A stretch of DNA of 64,000 nt from Acinetobacter nectaris CIP 110549 (GCF_000488215.1 NZ_KI530712.1:1-64000); one strand, 5' to 3'. Positions 10,054-21,348 are shown, numbered from the stretch's first letter. Translations and numbers: made by a program. Notes: generated by a model not told the origin, from the letters alone.

Positions 10054-13000
10054 ATGTTTATCGTGGCCGGTGCGGTAGCACATTCTACTTTCAAAAAAAC
10101 TCAACTATTATCACGTTTATCGTCTCTTAGTTCTGTTCAATCAATCGAAAGCCAGTGGGTTTATCTGTTTGATCAAGCGCTCAACGAACAAGAATTACAA
10201 GCAGCTCAACAGTTATTGAATGATGGTTCAAGTTTTGAACTTCACCAAGCTGCAAGTGATGAAGTACAAATTTTAGTAACACCACGTGTGGGTACAATTT
10301 CACCTTGGTCGTCTAAAGCTGTCGATATTTTTAAAAACTGTAATACGCCTGTTCATCGTGTTGAACGCGGTATTTTGTATACGCTAAAAGGTGTAAATAC
10401 TGTAAGCGATGCGGTAAAAGCAATTTTACATGATCGTATGACTGAAAATGTATTTAGTCAGGTAAATGATGCACATGTATTATTTAGCGAAACTTCGCCA
10501 AAACCACTAAATACGATTGATGTCCTTGGTCAAGGAAAGTCTGCACTTGTTCAAGCAAACCAAGAGTTTGGTTTTGCACTTTCTGAAGAAGAAATTGACT
10601 ATTTAGTGGAAGCGTTCACTCAGTTACAACGCAATCCAAATGACATCGAGTTAATGATGTTTGCTCAAGCAAACTCAGAGCACTGCCGTCATAAAATATT
10701 TAATGCAGAATGGACAATCGATGGTGAAAAACAACCATTGTCATTGTTCAAAATGATTAAAAATACATATAAAGAATCTCCAAATGATGTGTTGTCTGCA
10801 TATAAAGATAATGCATCGGTAATTGTAGGCTATGACACCATGCGTTTTTATCCGAAACCGGATGAAAATGGTCATCATGTCTATAAATATAAGAGTCAAG
10901 CCGCTCATATTTTAATGAAGGTGGAAACACATAATCACCCAACTGCAATTTCTCCATTTGCAGGTGCTGCAACAGGTTCAGGCGGTGAAATCCGTGATGA
11001 AGGTGCAACAGGTCGTGGTGGTAAACCAAAAGCAGGTTTAACAGGCTTTACTGTATCTAACTTAAATATTCCCGGTTTTGAACAGCCATGGGAAGAGCAG
11101 TATGGCAAACCATCTCGTATGGCATCACCACTGCAAATTATGATTGATGGCCCACTGGGTGGTGCTGCATTCAATAATGAATTTGGTCGTCCCAACCTAA
11201 ATGGTTATTTCCGTACCTTTGAACAAAATGTAAATGGCGACGTGAAAGGTTTCCATAAGCCAATTATGATTGCAGGTGGTTACGGTAATATCCGTCCAGA
11301 TCATGTGGAAAAAGATCCAATCCAACCGGGTGATTTACTCATTGTGTTGGGTGGCCCTGCGATGTTGATTGGTCTAGGTGGCGGTGCTGCATCATCTGTA
11401 GATAGCGGTACAATGGGTGAAAGCTTAGACTTTGCTTCTGTACAGCGTGAAAACCCAGAAATGGAACGCCGTTGCCAAGAAGTTATTGATACTTGCTGGC
11501 GTTTAGAAAATGAAAACCCAATTGTTTCTGTACATGATGTGGGTGCAGGTGGTGTTTCGAATGCAATGCCTGAGCTTGTGAATGATCATGAGTTAGGTGC
11601 TGTATTAAACTTACGTAAAATTCCATCTTTAGAGCCGGGTATGTCTCCAATGGAGATATGGTCAAATGAAGCACAAGAACGTTATGTTTTGGCGATTCGT
11701 CCAAGCTCTTTAGCTGAATTTGAAGCAATTTGTGAGCGTGAACGCTGTCCATTTGCTGTGTTGGGTGAAGCCACTGAAGCACGTCATTTAACTGTAGAAG
11801 ATCCATTATTTGAAAATAATGCGGTAGATATGCCAATGCAAGTGATGCTTGGTGGTACACCGCGTATGCAACGTAGTTACGAAACGACTGAACGTGTTGG
11901 TAATGCTTTTGATACTGCAAAAATTGATCTTAAAGATGCAATTTTCCGTGTATTAAAAAATCCAACTGTTGCTTCAAAATCGTTCCTAATTACGATTGGT
12001 GACCGTTCTATTACAGGTATGGTTGCAAGAGATCAGCTTGTTGGTCGTTGGCAGGTGCCTGTAGCAGATGCTGCGGTAACAACAACCAGTTTAGAAGGTT
12101 ATACAGGTGAAGCGATGGCAATGGGTGAGCGTCCACCTGTCGCATTGTTAAATCCTGCTGCATCGGCACGTTTGGCAGTTGCAGAAGCAATTACCAATAT
12201 TGCATCGGCAGATATTGAGCAGTTAGCAGATATTAAACTTTCTGCAAACTGGATGGCTGCTGCAGGTCAAGAAGGTGAAGATCAAGCCTTATTTGAAGCA
12301 GTAAAAACCATTGGTATGGAAATTTGCCCTGCGTTAGGTATTGCGATTCCTGTAGGTAAAGACTCATTGTCTATGCGTACGACATGGCAGGATGAGGGTG
12401 AAGACAAGTCTGTAACATCGCCAATGTCATTGGTGATTACTGCATTTGCACCTGTAAATGATGTACGTAAAACGCTAACACCTGAGCTTAAAGCGATTGA
12501 GGATACTGTACTTGTACGTATTGATCTTTCTAAAGGTCAGCACCGTATGGGTGGTTCGATTCTTGCGCAAGTTTATAAAGCAATGGGTACAACTGCGCCA
12601 GATGTAGACAGTTTTGATGATCTAAAAGCATTCTTTGCTTTAATCCAAGACTGGAATACACGTGGATTGATTCAGGCTTACCATGACATTGGTGATGGTG
12701 GTTTACTTGCAACTGTAAGCGAAATGATGTTTACAGCACGTCTAGGTGTAAACTTAGAAGCACTATCTGTAGATAGCTTGTTCTCTGAAGAAATTGGTGC
12801 AGTAGTTCAATTAAAAGCGTCTGATTGGAAAGCTTTAGCGACTGAAATTGCCGAATCTCCATTAAAAGATGCGATTGAAGTTGTGGGTCAAGTCAACACA
12901 TCTGATGCATTGACTGTAAATGGTCTTATATTGAGCCGTACAGAGTTACAGCAAGCATGGTCTGAAGTATCTCATCAGATCCAACGCTTACGTGATAATG

Positions 13001-13887
13001 CAGAAACAGCTGATCAGGAATATGCATTAATTGCAGATCAAGCACATAAAGGCTTAATTGCAGAACCAACGTTCGATTTAAATGAAGAAGTTGAAGCGCC
13101 ATTCTTGAACTTACGTCGTCCAAATATGGCGATTTTACGTGAACAAGGCGTGAATGGTCATATTGAGATGGCAGCAGCTTTTGATAAAGTTGGCTTTAAT
13201 ACAGTTGACGTGCACATGAGTGATCTGCTTGCAGGCAGAATTAGCTTAGAAGACTTTGAAGGTCTAGTTGCATGTGGCGGTTTCTCATATGGTGACGTAC
13301 TTGGTGCAGGCGGTGGCTGGGCGAAGTCTGTTTTATTTAATGAAAAACTGCGTGACCAATTTGAACGTTTCTTTAACCGTAATGAAACCTTTAGCTTAGG
13401 TATTTGTAATGGTTGTCAGATGTTATCGCAACTTGCACCGCTTATTCCGGGTGCAGAAGCATGGCCTCGTTTCCATCGCAATACCAGTGAAGTATTTGAA
13501 GCACGTAGCATTAACGTGAAAATAGAAAAATCTAAGTCTGTATTATTACAAGATATGGAAGGTTCTATTTTACCAATTGCTGTTGCACATGGTGAAGGTC
13601 GAGTAGTTGCGCCTGAGCAAACAATTGCGAATTTAAATGCGAATGATCAAGTGATCTTACGTTATGTAGATAGCCATGGTCAGCCAACGCAGCAGTATCC
13701 AATGAATCCAAATGGTTCGCCTGAAGCAATTGGTGGTGTAACATCTACAGATGGTCGTGCAACGATTATGATGCCTCACCCAGAGCGTAACTTCCGTGCA
13801 CTACAGCATTCTTGGTCGCCTGAGTCTTGGGATAAAGATGGTGCTTGGTTACGTATGTTCCGTAATGCACGTAAATTTATTGGTTAA
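10054..13887 (+). CDS. purL: Phosphoribosylformylglycinamidine synthase PurL (large form)
   Basis: About 1277-residue single-chain FGAM synthase, the fourth step of purine synthesis (FGAR + Gln + ATP to FGAM). It has an N-terminal PurS-like domain, two AIRS-type ATP-binding halves (for example [13 protein letters not shown] near residue 300 and [10 protein letters not shown] near 770), and a C-terminal class I glutaminase domain. That domain has the nucleophile in [10 protein letters not shown] and the His/Glu pair in MPHPERNFR. The ATG at 10054 (MFIVAGA) has a GGAG 11 bp upstream and matches the family start; an in-frame GTG at 10021 is less likely. Monocistronic. Confidence 0.97.
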   Translation: MFIVAGAVAHSTFKKTQLLSRLSSLSSVQSIESQWVYLFDQALNEQELQAAQQLLNDGSSFELHQAASDEVQILVTPRVGTISPWSSKAVDIFKNCNTPVHRVERGILYTLKGVNTVSDAVKAILHDRMTENVFSQVNDAHVLFSETSPKPLNTIDVLGQGKSALVQANQEFGFALSEEEIDYLVEAFTQLQRNPNDIELMMFAQANSEHCRHKIFNAEWTIDGEKQPLSLFKMIKNTYKESPNDVLSAYKDNASVIVGYDTMRFYPKPDENGHHVYKYKSQAAHILMKVETHNHPTAISPFAGAATGSGGEIRDEGATGRGGKPKAGLTGFTVSNLNIPGFEQPWEEQYGKPSRMASPLQIMIDGPLGGAAFNNEFGRPNLNGYFRTFEQNVNGDVKGFHKPIMIAGGYGNIRPDHVEKDPIQPGDLLIVLGGPAMLIGLGGGAASSVDSGTMGESLDFASVQRENPEMERRCQEVIDTCWRLENENPIVSVHDVGAGGVSNAMPELVNDHELGAVLNLRKIPSLEPGMSPMEIWSNEAQERYVLAIRPSSLAEFEAICERERCPFAVLGEATEARHLTVEDPLFENNAVDMPMQVMLGGTPRMQRSYETTERVGNAFDTAKIDLKDAIFRVLKNPTVASKSFLITIGDRSITGMVARDQLVGRWQVPVADAAVTTTSLEGYTGEAMAMGERPPVALLNPAASARLAVAEAITNIASADIEQLADIKLSANWMAAAGQEGEDQALFEAVKTIGMEICPALGIAIPVGKDSLSMRTTWQDEGEDKSVTSPMSLVITAFAPVNDVRKTLTPELKAIEDTVLVRIDLSKGQHRMGGSILAQVYKAMGTTAPDVDSFDDLKAFFALIQDWNTRGLIQAYHDIGDGGLLATVSEMMFTARLGVNLEALSVDSLFSEEIGAVVQLKASDWKALATEIAESPLKDAIEVVGQVNTSDALTVNGLILSRTELQQAWSEVSHQIQRLRDNAETADQEYALIADQAHKGLIAEPTFDLNEEVEAPFLNLRRPNMAILREQGVNGHIEMAAAFDKVGFNTVDVHMSDLLAGRISLEDFEGLVACGGFSYGDVLGAGGGWAKSVLFNEKLRDQFERFFNRNETFSLGICNGCQMLSQLAPLIPGAEAWPRFHRNTSEVFEARSINVKIEKSKSVLLQDMEGSILPIAVAHGEGRVVAPEQTIANLNANDQVILRYVDSHGQPTQQYPMNPNGSPEAIGGVTSTDGRATIMMPHPERNFRALQHSWSPESWDKDGAWLRMFRNARKFIG

Positions 13888-13906
13888 TTTCTAAGAATAC
13901 CTTGCT

Positions 13907-13935
13907 AAAAGCATACCTTCGGGTATGCTTTTTTT
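13907..13935 (+). terminator. purL terminator
   Basis: GCATACC-ttcg-GGTATGC hairpin with an extra-stable TTCG loop, flanked by an A run and seven T residues. Confidence 0.92.
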
Positions 13936-13960
13936 ATATCGACAATAAAGTATAAACAGT

Positions 13961-14557
13961 ATGATAAAACTATATACCACTGCGCTTTCAGGACACGGAC
14001 ATCGTGTAGAGCAGCTCTTGAAATTATTGGAGCTTGATTACGAAAAAATAGATGCACCACATGAAGTACGAATAACGACAGAATTTTTGAAGATTAACCC
14101 ACTTGGGCAAATTCCTATACTCATTGATAATGAAGTCGTTTTAAGTGATAGCAATACAATCTTGTTATATCTCGTACAAAAGTATGATCGTGTCTGTACG
14201 TGGTACGCAAAGGATATAATAGGACAAGCAGAAATTCATATGTGGTTATTTATTGCATCGGGTGAAATTGCATTTGGCCCAGCATTAGCAAGAAGAACTA
14301 AGTTGTTGAATGGTGATGCAAGCTTAGAAGAAGCACAGGCACGTGCACATAAAATTTTAACCTTTATAAATAATCATTTGAAAAAGTATACTTGGCTTGC
14401 ACTTGATAAAATCACAATTGCCGATTTGGCTTGTTATCCTTATATTGCTGTCGCAGATGAGGGTGGTATTTCCTTAGATGGGTATGAATATGTAAAGCGT
14501 TGGATTAAACAGGTTGAAGAAATACAAGGTATTTCACCTATGCCAAGAATAAAATAG
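13961..14557 (+). CDS. Glutathione S-transferase family protein
   Basis: 198-residue protein. The N-terminal thioredoxin-like domain (MIKLYTTALSGHGHRVEQLLKLL, with the NPLGQIPIL and SDSNTILLYL glutathione-binding blocks) is followed by an all-helical C-terminal domain with the TIADLACYPYIAV segment. Such proteins conjugate glutathione to electrophiles or reduce peroxides in the cytoplasm. The gene is single, 25 bp after the purL terminator and upstream of the sohB-like gene. Substrate class unknown. Confidence 0.88.
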   Translation: MIKLYTTALSGHGHRVEQLLKLLELDYEKIDAPHEVRITTEFLKINPLGQIPILIDNEVVLSDSNTILLYLVQKYDRVCTWYAKDIIGQAEIHMWLFIASGEIAFGPALARRTKLLNGDASLEEAQARAHKILTFINNHLKKYTWLALDKITIADLACYPYIAVADEGGISLDGYEYVKRWIKQVEEIQGISPMPRIK

Positions 14558-14677
14558 TAGGCTACTTATTATTGGCTCAAAGTGTAGTAGTTGCGTACAT
14601 TCAAAGAGAGAAATATTGATTTTCTTTATAAAGCCCTCATATTATGGAATATATTCATAAAATTATTCGGGGAATGT

Positions 14678-15631
14678 ATGTTATTCCAACTGCCTAAATT
14701 ACCAGCAGAAATTCATATAACGCATTTAAATGCACGTTTAAATGAGCAAAAGAAAAAACTTACTTCACAAGGAAGTAGTACAAAATTTTCGATAGGCAGT
14801 TTAGTTAAAGCAACCAAAGCACGTAAAAAGTCTAAAGATAAAGTCTATATTATTGACTTTAAAGGTGATGTTCAGGCTTCCGCTGTCGCAAATTTACGTG
14901 AAGAAGTGACACTGATTATTGCAGCAGCGGATGCTAGCAAAGATAAAGTGGTGATTCGTTTAGAAAGTCCAGGTGGTATGGTACATGGGTATGGTCTCGC
15001 AGCAGCACAAATTGTTCGTTTAAGAGATGCAGGCTTTTATGTAACGATCTGTGTTGATAAAGTTGCTGCAAGTGGTGGCTATATGATGGCGTGTATTGCC
15101 AATCAAGTGATTGCTGCACCATTTGCAATTTTAGGTTCTATTGGTGTTGTTGCACAAGTACCAAACTTTAACCGTCTTCTAAAAGAGCATAATGTTGACT
15201 TTGAACTGTATACAGCTGGTCAGTACAAGCGTACGGTCACGATGTTTGGTGAAAATACAGATGAAGGTAAAGCAAAGTTTGAAGAAGAATTGCAGCAGAC
15301 ACATCAGTTATTTAAACACTTTGTTGAAAAATACAGACCTCAACTGAATGTAGAGCAAGTTGCGACAGGTGAGCATTGGTATGGTGAGGATGCTGTAGAG
15401 CTAAACTTAGCAGATCAATTACATACTTCAGATCAAGTCATTTTAGACTTAATTCATGAAAATGATGTGTATTTGATTAGCACACGCCGTAAACCAACAG
15501 TGGGTGAGAAGTTAGGTCTACAAGCAGCCCAAATCGCAGATCATGTCGTACCAACAGTACTAGATAAGTTGACGCAATATGCAACAAAGGCAAGTCAGTC
15601 ATTGGTGCAGTTTAAAGACCCGAAAGCATAA
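14678..15631 (+). CDS. sohB: SohB-like peptidase (S49 family)
   Basis: About 317-residue S49 peptidase. It has the VYIIDFKGDVQAS entry strand, the RLESPGGMVHGYG block, and the catalytic serine in VDKVAASGGYMMACIANQVIA. A lysine in the YKRT segment further on fits the Ser-Lys dyad. The start at 14678 (MLFQLPKLP) follows a GGGGAA ribosome site; longer in-frame readings add residues without family likeness. The N-terminus lacks the obvious membrane helices of E. coli SohB, so location at the membrane is uncertain. It ends just before a bidirectional terminator. Confidence 0.85.
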   Translation: MLFQLPKLPAEIHITHLNARLNEQKKKLTSQGSSTKFSIGSLVKATKARKKSKDKVYIIDFKGDVQASAVANLREEVTLIIAAADASKDKVVIRLESPGGMVHGYGLAAAQIVRLRDAGFYVTICVDKVAASGGYMMACIANQVIAAPFAILGSIGVVAQVPNFNRLLKEHNVDFELYTAGQYKRTVTMFGENTDEGKAKFEEELQQTHQLFKHFVEKYRPQLNVEQVATGEHWYGEDAVELNLADQLHTSDQVILDLIHENDVYLISTRRKPTVGEKLGLQAAQIADHVVPTVLDKLTQYATKASQSLVQFKDPKA

Positions 15632-15632
15632 T

Positions 15633-15659
15633 AAAAAAGCCAGCAGTTGCTGGCTTTTT
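15633..15659. terminator. Bidirectional terminator between sohB and the HAD phosphatase gene
   Basis: GCCAGCA/TGCTGGC stem with A6 on one side and T5 on the other. It serves the two convergent genes. Confidence 0.9.
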
Positions 15660-15672
15660 ATTTAAAACAATA

Positions 15673-16458
15673 TTATTTTTTGAGTGGTTCATCCCACGCT
15701 TTTAAAGTATCTTTACTCCAAGCACCATAACTAGAGTTTGGTAAAACAATCCAGTCATGTCCAAAATGGTGTTGGTTCTTGAGAACACCTTGTTCGCGCT
15801 CAGCTTTACTTTGTTTGCTTGTAAAGTCACTTGAGAAGTCAGGTAAACTATCGCCAAGAAGCATAATAATATTATAATCTTTAGCAATTTTCTCGCGACG
15901 CTGTTGTTTTGGTGAGTCATAAAGTAAGACATTATCCATGCTTACTTGCGGTAGTTTTAATTCTTTTAATGTCGCAACTGTCGATGCTTTATGTTCTTGT
16001 GTACGATCAGAAACATAGAAAATTTTAATGCCGCGCTCATTTAAGAAGTTGAAGAAAGCAAGGCTACCTGGCATAAGTGTTGGATGACCATTTACTTCCC
16101 AGTCATTCCAAGTGTCCCAAGTTCTCCAGTCATGACATTGTTCTGTATCACGTACAAGTAAAGCACTATTGTCGAGTACAGTTTCATCTAAATCTGTAAC
16201 AACAGCAATATTTTTTGCATTTGGATGTTGTTGTAAATATTGTTGAATGCGTAGCGTTGCAAGCTCATAGCTTTGAAGTTGTAGCGCATGAATCTCAGCA
16301 GATTGCTGTTGGTATTTTAGCCCCATGACGTATTGTTGCATTTCTGCACATTTATTATTGCTTGCAGCAGGTGTTTCTGCGGCATGTACTGCTGTGCCTA
16401 AAAATGCAGTAAGTAATAAAGGTAATATTTTTTTGGTTGCTTTAAGTCGAATAGACAC
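15673..16458 (-). CDS. HAD-family acid phosphatase (class B/C, e(P4)-like), exported
   Basis: 261 residues. A signal peptide (basic start, hydrophobic core, cleavage near AVHAAE about residue 27) is followed by a haloacid-dehalogenase fold. Motif I is DLDETVLDN, motif II lies around YVSDR, and the third and fourth motifs fit the MLLGDSLPDFS segment. This type dephosphorylates nucleotides in the periplasm or at the outer membrane, for instance in NAD or nucleoside scavenging. No clear lipobox cysteine follows the hydrophobic core, so it is probably soluble periplasmic. Confidence 0.85.
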   Translation of the reverse strand: MSIRLKATKKILPLLLTAFLGTAVHAAETPAASNNKCAEMQQYVMGLKYQQQSAEIHALQLQSYELATLRIQQYLQQHPNAKNIAVVTDLDETVLDNSALLVRDTEQCHDWRTWDTWNDWEVNGHPTLMPGSLAFFNFLNERGIKIFYVSDRTQEHKASTVATLKELKLPQVSMDNVLLYDSPKQQRREKIAKDYNIIMLLGDSLPDFSSDFTSKQSKAEREQGVLKNQHHFGHDWIVLPNSSYGAWSKDTLKAWDEPLKK

Positions 16459-16535
16459 TTAAATCTCCAGAGTTCAGGTTTTTATATAAAAAATAAGCCC
16501 AGAAACTTCTGAGCTTATTAAAGAATAATCTATAA

Positions 16536-17783
16536 TTATTCCAAGAATTTGACAATTGTACCTGATTTTACTTTTCTGCCAAGATCGTTCGCATCCCAGT
16601 TAGTGAGACGAATACAACCATGTGAGGCTGTTTTAGATACTAAAGATGGATAAGGTGTACCATGTATACCAAATGATTTTTTACTTAATCCAATCCAAAT
16701 ATTACCTACAGGTGCATTTGGACCAGGCGGTAAAGAAAGAGGTTTTAGGTTGTTGCCTTGAACAAAGTTACTTGGCGAGTAGCTATACCAAGGGTTTGGA
16801 GTTACACCAACTACTTTATAACTACCTGTTGGAGATGGTGTGTCAGAGCTACCGATAGTGGCAGGGAATGAACCAACCATTTGGTTTTGTGCATTAAATA
16901 GATACAGTTGTTTAGCGCCTTTATGAGCAACAATTAAGTGAATGTTTTCAGGTAAATTGTTGCGAACACTTGTGACAATAATTTTTTGTCCAAGCTGGTT
17001 AAAATTCGCTTTTGGATTGAGTTGCTTTAAGAAACCTTCATCCATATGGAATTTTTCACCAAGCATTTCAGGTACGCTTGTATAGTATAAACCTTTCATT
17101 TTTGCTTGTAGTGCATAGTCATGCGGAATTTCTTTCGCATAAGGCCCTTTCAAGTCATCTTCTGAAATAGTGTATTCTATATATGCAGGCTTATCTCCTT
17201 GAGAGGAAAGCAATGCATTCCATGTATCTTCATCTAATACACCAGTTGGCTGAATGCCATGCATTTGCTGAAAAGAAGCAATCGCTTTTAGGGTGTTTTT
17301 ACCACTAGAACCATCAATTGCACCTGGTGAAGCATGTGCATTATTGAGCATCACTTGTGCGCGTGCGTAGATTGGAAATTGACCTTTGCCAATATGACTA
17401 TACCATTCAACATTATTGAGGTTTTCTAAAGTCCATGCCGTTTTGGAGAACTTAGTTGCCGATTTTGTTGTTGACTTGTCAGGTGTATTATCAATATTTT
17501 TAACAGTCTTCGCGACGTCATTTAAGTTGTTTTGTTCTTGTGTAGTAATTTGAGCTTCAGAAGCACTTACAACATCAGAAGCAGAAGTATCAGCAGCGCC
17601 AGCCATAATCTCAGATGCACTTTTATTATCTAAAGACAGTGGATCGATTGGATCTGTTGCTGCAGGCGTTGAAGCAACTTGTTCAGATGTGCCCGTTGCC
17701 GATTGCGCTACATCAGAAGCGGCAAAAGCAGTATTGATCATCAAGTAGCTTAAACTCACAGCGAGTAATGAGCGAACAAACAT
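16536..17783 (-). CDS. L,D-transpeptidase with peptidoglycan-binding domain (YkuD family)
   Basis: 415 residues from the ATG at 17783 (MFVRSLLAVSLS), which gives a good signal peptide ending TAFAA and has an AAGG ribosome site. A Ser/Thr/Ala-rich spacer is followed by a PG_binding_1 domain (about residues 130-195), a segment resembling LysM-type spacing, and a YkuD domain with the catalytic motif GIHGTPY...SHGCIRLTN. It likely crosslinks peptidoglycan in the periplasm through 3-3 bonds or attaches amino acids or proteins to stem peptides. It is not evidently co-transcribed with its neighbours. Confidence 0.9.
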   Translation of the reverse strand: MFVRSLLAVSLSYLMINTAFAASDVAQSATGTSEQVASTPAATDPIDPLSLDNKSASEIMAGAADTSASDVVSASEAQITTQEQNNLNDVAKTVKNIDNTPDKSTTKSATKFSKTAWTLENLNNVEWYSHIGKGQFPIYARAQVMLNNAHASPGAIDGSSGKNTLKAIASFQQMHGIQPTGVLDEDTWNALLSSQGDKPAYIEYTISEDDLKGPYAKEIPHDYALQAKMKGLYYTSVPEMLGEKFHMDEGFLKQLNPKANFNQLGQKIIVTSVRNNLPENIHLIVAHKGAKQLYLFNAQNQMVGSFPATIGSSDTPSPTGSYKVVGVTPNPWYSYSPSNFVQGNNLKPLSLPPGPNAPVGNIWIGLSKKSFGIHGTPYPSLVSKTASHGCIRLTNWDANDLGRKVKSGTIVKFLE

Positions 17784-17927
17784 TGTGGTAAACCTTAGAA
17801 TTATATTGTTGTAAAACGTGCTCAGTATTACAGAATTTAATATTTTGTGCATTAATTATTTCGTACATGTATAGTTTCAATAGTCATCATCGGCAGGCTC
17901 GGTTATCTTATGTAGATACTTTTTTGC

Positions 17928-17933
17928 TATAAT
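17928..17933 (+). promoter_or_regulatory. Extended -10 promoter element of hemE
   Basis: TATAAT preceded by TGC (extended -10), with transcription start expected near 17940, about 25 bp before the hemE ATG. No strong -35 is visible, which is usual for extended -10 promoters. Confidence 0.55.
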
Positions 17934-17964
17934 ACATTGAAATAATTAAATGATTGGGAAAGGC

Positions 17965-19035
17965 ATGACGACTTTAAAAAATGATCGTTTTCTGCGTGCA
18001 TTATTACGTGAATCTGTTGATACAACACCTATTTGGATGATGCGTCAGGCTGGTCGTTATTTACCTGAATATCGTGAGACACGAGCAAAAGCGGGTGACT
18101 TTTTATCTTTATGTCGAAATACTGAGTTTGCTTGTGAGGTGACTTTACAGCCATTACGTCGTTATGATTTAGATGCAGCAATTTTATTTTCAGATATTTT
18201 AACAGTTCCTGATGCATTGGGTTTAGGATTGTATTTTGAAACAGGTGAGGGACCAAAATTTAAAAAAACGATTCGTACAGAACAAGATATTCAAAACTTA
18301 CCAAAAATTAATGTCAATACAGATTTAGACTATGTCATGAATGCAGTTACGGCAATCCGTTCCGCATTGGGTGGAAGTGTGCCTTTAATTGGTTTTTCGG
18401 GTAGCCCTTGGACACTTGCAACTTATATGATTGAAGGTGGTTCAAGTAAGGATTATCGTTTTACTAAAGAAATGCTTTATAAAACACCAGAGCTTTTGCA
18501 TGCATTGCTAGATCATTTGGCAGATGCTGTCATTGATTATTTAAATGCACAAATCGAAGCAGGTGCACAAGCGGTTCAAATTTTTGATAGTTGGGGTGGT
18601 GCATTAGCACATCGTGAATATATCGACTTTTCACTCAATTACATGAAGAAAATCGTGAATGGTTTGACCCGTGAAAAAGATGGTCGCCGTATTCCTGTGA
18701 TTCTATTTACGAAAGGCGGTGGTCAGTGGCTAGATGTCATGTTAGATAAGGGGGCAGATGCTTTTGGTTTAGATTGGACAACACGTTTAGATGAAGCTCG
18801 TAAACTTGTGAATGGTCGTGCAGCATTACAAGGTAATTTAGATCCTGCAACCCTATATGGGTCAAATCAGACTATTGAGAAAGCAGTTAAAGCAATGCTT
18901 GACGATGCTTATGCCAATGGTGAAAAAACGGGATATGTGGCAAATTTAGGGCATGGTATTACCCAATGGGTTAATCCCGATATGCCAAAAATATTTGTAG
19001 ATACAGTACATGAATATAGTGCGAAGTATCTTTGA
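17965..19035 (+). CDS. hemE: Uroporphyrinogen decarboxylase
   Basis: 356 residues. HemE decarboxylates the four acetate side chains of uroporphyrinogen III to give coproporphyrinogen III in haem synthesis. The N-terminal signature [16 protein letters not shown], the active-site Asp region in [12 protein letters not shown] and the [17 protein letters not shown] block are all present. The ATG at 17965 ([13 protein letters not shown]) fits the family; an ATG five codons upstream is also in frame. A terminator follows directly. Confidence 0.97.
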   Translation: MTTLKNDRFLRALLRESVDTTPIWMMRQAGRYLPEYRETRAKAGDFLSLCRNTEFACEVTLQPLRRYDLDAAILFSDILTVPDALGLGLYFETGEGPKFKKTIRTEQDIQNLPKINVNTDLDYVMNAVTAIRSALGGSVPLIGFSGSPWTLATYMIEGGSSKDYRFTKEMLYKTPELLHALLDHLADAVIDYLNAQIEAGAQAVQIFDSWGGALAHREYIDFSLNYMKKIVNGLTREKDGRRIPVILFTKGGGQWLDVMLDKGADAFGLDWTTRLDEARKLVNGRAALQGNLDPATLYGSNQTIEKAVKAMLDDAYANGEKTGYVANLGHGITQWVNPDMPKIFVDTVHEYSAKYL

Positions 19036-19051
19036 TAAAATAGAAGTTATT

Positions 19052-19083
19052 AAAAAAGGATAAGTGAAAACTTATCCTTTTTT
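19052..19083. terminator. Bidirectional terminator between hemE and folE
   Basis: AGGATAAGT/ACTTATCCT stem with A and T runs on the two sides, between convergent genes. Confidence 0.9.
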
Positions 19084-19099
19084 GTTTCTAAGGCATATT

Positions 19100-19654
19100 T
19101 TAATAGCTTTCAGGAACAGCACTTAAAAACTCACGACGAGTTTCTGTATTTGTTTTGAACTCACCGACAAATGAAACCGTTCTGGTTGTTGAGCTTTGTT
19201 TACCAACACCACGCATCATCATACACATATGTGCAGAGTCGATGACCACAGCAACACCACGTGCACCTGTAATGTTCTCAATCGCTTCAGCGATTTGTTG
19301 TGTGAGGTTTTCTTGAATTTGTAAGCGACGCGCAAACATTTCAGTAATACGTGCAAACTTTGAGAGACCTAATACATGACCTTCAGGTAAGTATGCAATA
19401 TGCACACGACCATAAAAAGGCAGTAAATGGTGTTCACATAAAGAATAAAATTCAATATTTTTGACTAAAACCATTTCACGGTTATCTGATGGGAAAACCG
19501 CGTCATTGGTAACTTCTTCGAGTGTTTTATTGTAGCCTGACGTCAAATACGAAAATGCTTTTGCGGCACGAAGAGGGGTATCTTTGAGACCTGGACGTTC
19601 AAGGTCTTCACCAACGGCTTCAAGAATATTTTCGTAGGATTGCTGCATAGACAT
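19100..19654 (-). CDS. folE: GTP cyclohydrolase I
   Basis: 184-residue FolE1 enzyme that converts GTP to 7,8-dihydroneopterin triphosphate (folate synthesis). The zinc and catalytic block [22 protein letters not shown] and the downstream [10 protein letters not shown] segment, which supplies the second zinc cysteine, are complete. Length is normal for the bacterial type. Confidence 0.95.
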   Translation of the reverse strand: MSMQQSYENILEAVGEDLERPGLKDTPLRAAKAFSYLTSGYNKTLEEVTNDAVFPSDNREMVLVKNIEFYSLCEHHLLPFYGRVHIAYLPEGHVLGLSKFARITEMFARRLQIQENLTQQIAEAIENITGARGVAVVIDSAHMCMMMRGVGKQSSTTRTVSFVGEFKTNTETRREFLSAVPESY

Positions 19655-19738
19655 AACAGGTGTTCACTTACACAAATTGAGCAAGGGCAGTATTGTAGCA
19701 GAAAATTATCTTTCTAAAAGATTTAATCTTCATGTCAA

Positions 19739-20455
19739 TTACTGCTGTTGGTATTTTGGGTTTTTCTCTGCACGTTTTAGCAGAACTAATACAGCACCTG
19801 TACCACCTTGGTTTTCAGGGGCACTTACAAAAGCGAGTACATCTCGATGCTGTCGAAGCCAACCATTGACATAGGTTTTTAAGATTGCTTCAGGCCCTTT
19901 ACCATGCACAATTTTTACCACATTCTGATTTTCATCTTTTGCCATTTGAACGATTTGCAAGACCGCTTGGCGTGCTTCCTCTACAGTACAGCCATGTAAA
20001 TCGACTGCTTCAAACCAGCGTATTTTGCCCATTTTTAGGTCTTCAAATATACGGTGTTGTAATGTTGCAATACGATAACTGAGAGTTTGTTGACTCCCTA
20101 CAGGATTGAGGGCAGCTTGTGTATCTGAGAGCTCTGCATGATCTTGGGTTGCATCCCCTTCGGCAGCAACTCGTTTTGCTAAAATCTGTGCATTTATTTT
20201 CTTTGTTTTGGGCTTAGCAATAGAAGCAATATTGGCAGGATCTAATTTTTTTACACCCTGCACAGCCTGTTTAAATAAAGCAGTTGCATCTTCCTCTTGT
20301 GTTTTGTTTTCTTCTTGAGAAGAGGTAGTAATAGACGTCTCTTTTTTTATAGAAGTGTCTTGAGCTGAGTTGGTATGAGGGTGTTGAATTTGCTTGCGAA
20401 ATTGTTTTAAAAGACTCTGCTGTTCTTTTGAAAGAAAACTATCTGAATTACTCAT
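19739..20455 (-). CDS. Smr-domain protein
   Basis: 238 residues. The first half is low-complexity and charged with no recognised domain. The C-terminal half is an Smr domain: VDLHGCTVEEARQAVLQ, then KIVHGKGPEAILKTYV and a GGTGAVLVLLKR ending (about residues 145-235). Smr domains are putative endonucleases acting on nicks, branched DNA or stalled-ribosome mRNA. It is transcribed in the same direction as folE and trpGDC but is separated from trpC by a terminator. Confidence 0.88.
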   Translation of the reverse strand: MSNSDSFLSKEQQSLLKQFRKQIQHPHTNSAQDTSIKKETSITTSSQEENKTQEEDATALFKQAVQGVKKLDPANIASIAKPKTKKINAQILAKRVAAEGDATQDHAELSDTQAALNPVGSQQTLSYRIATLQHRIFEDLKMGKIRWFEAVDLHGCTVEEARQAVLQIVQMAKDENQNVVKIVHGKGPEAILKTYVNGWLRQHRDVLAFVSAPENQGGTGAVLVLLKRAEKNPKYQQQ

Positions 20456-20495
20456 AGTTAATCATGCTCAATAACAAATGAAAAAAGAAGACTGA

Positions 20496-20523
20496 AATAA
20501 AAAGGCAGTCTATAGACTGCCTT
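20496..20523 (-). terminator. trpGDC operon terminator
   Basis: A 22-bp perfect palindrome (20502-20523, arms around CTATAG) followed on the minus strand by T5. It lies 18 bp after the trpC stop. Confidence 0.88.
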
Positions 20524-20540
20524 ATTTTATACAGTAATGA

Positions 20541-21344
20541 TTATATAAGAGAAGGTATGCCAAACAAATCATAAAATGCTTGTTGAGGGTTTTCCTGCTT
20601 CATAAAGCTTTCACCAACGAGAAAGTGGTGAATATGATGCTTTTGCATTTTAGCCACATCTTTTGGTGTTGCGATGCCACTTTCTGTAATCAGCATGCGT
20701 TCAGCAGGCAACAGCTCTTTGAGGCGAATAGAGTTTTTTAGATCAACTTTAAACGTTTTAAGATCACGATTATTGACCCCAAGTAAACATTTTTCATTCA
20801 GTTTTAATGCACGTTCAAGCTCATATTCATTATGAACTTCAACGAGTACATCTAAACCATATTCGAAAGCTGTTTTTGACATTTCTTCAAGTTGTTGATC
20901 TGACAAACATGCAACAATGAGTAAAATACAATCGGCATGCAAAGCACGCGCCTCAACCACATTATATGGGTCGATCAGAAAGTCTTTTCTCAGAGCGGGT
21001 AGGTTACAGTTTTGTCTCGCAAGGTGAATATTTTCATCTGCACCCTGAAAAAAGTCTTGGTCAGTCAGTACAGATAAACATGCTGCACCTGCTTGCTCAT
21101 ATTGCTGGGCAATTTCAGCAGGGTCAAAATCTTCACGTATAATGCCTTTTGATGGTGAAGCTTTTTTAATTTCAGCAATAACCCCAGGTGTTTTACGATG
21201 TAATGCTTCTGAGAATGAACGAATTGGGCTAGCATTTTTGGTAAGTTGTTCTAAGTCGTATAAGGTGTGCTGCTTACGACGTATAGCAAGTTCTTCAACT
21301 TTACGGTCGATGATCTTACCTAAAATAGTATTGGCGATATCCAT
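20541..21344 (-). CDS. trpC: Indole-3-glycerol-phosphate synthase
   Basis: About 267 residues. A TIM barrel with the IGPS motifs AEIKKASPSKGIIRE (catalytic lysines), the ALRKDFLIDPYNV loop and LGVNNRDLKTF. It closes the indole ring in tryptophan synthesis. It is monofunctional, with no TrpF domain. The start MDIANTILGKI at 21344 lies 4 bp after trpD; upstream in-frame codons overlap trpD. Confidence 0.95.
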   Translation of the reverse strand: MDIANTILGKIIDRKVEELAIRRKQHTLYDLEQLTKNASPIRSFSEALHRKTPGVIAEIKKASPSKGIIREDFDPAEIAQQYEQAGAACLSVLTDQDFFQGADENIHLARQNCNLPALRKDFLIDPYNVVEARALHADCILLIVACLSDQQLEEMSKTAFEYGLDVLVEVHNEYELERALKLNEKCLLGVNNRDLKTFKVDLKNSIRLKELLPAERMLITESGIATPKDVAKMQKHHIHHFLVGESFMKQENPQQAFYDLFGIPSLI

Positions 21345-21348
21345 AAGC

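Noticed and set aside
11483-11920. Long minus-strand frame inside purL
   Set aside because: It is a His/Gln/Leu-rich shadow of the purL coding strand, as are similar frames at 10757, 12530 and 12926.
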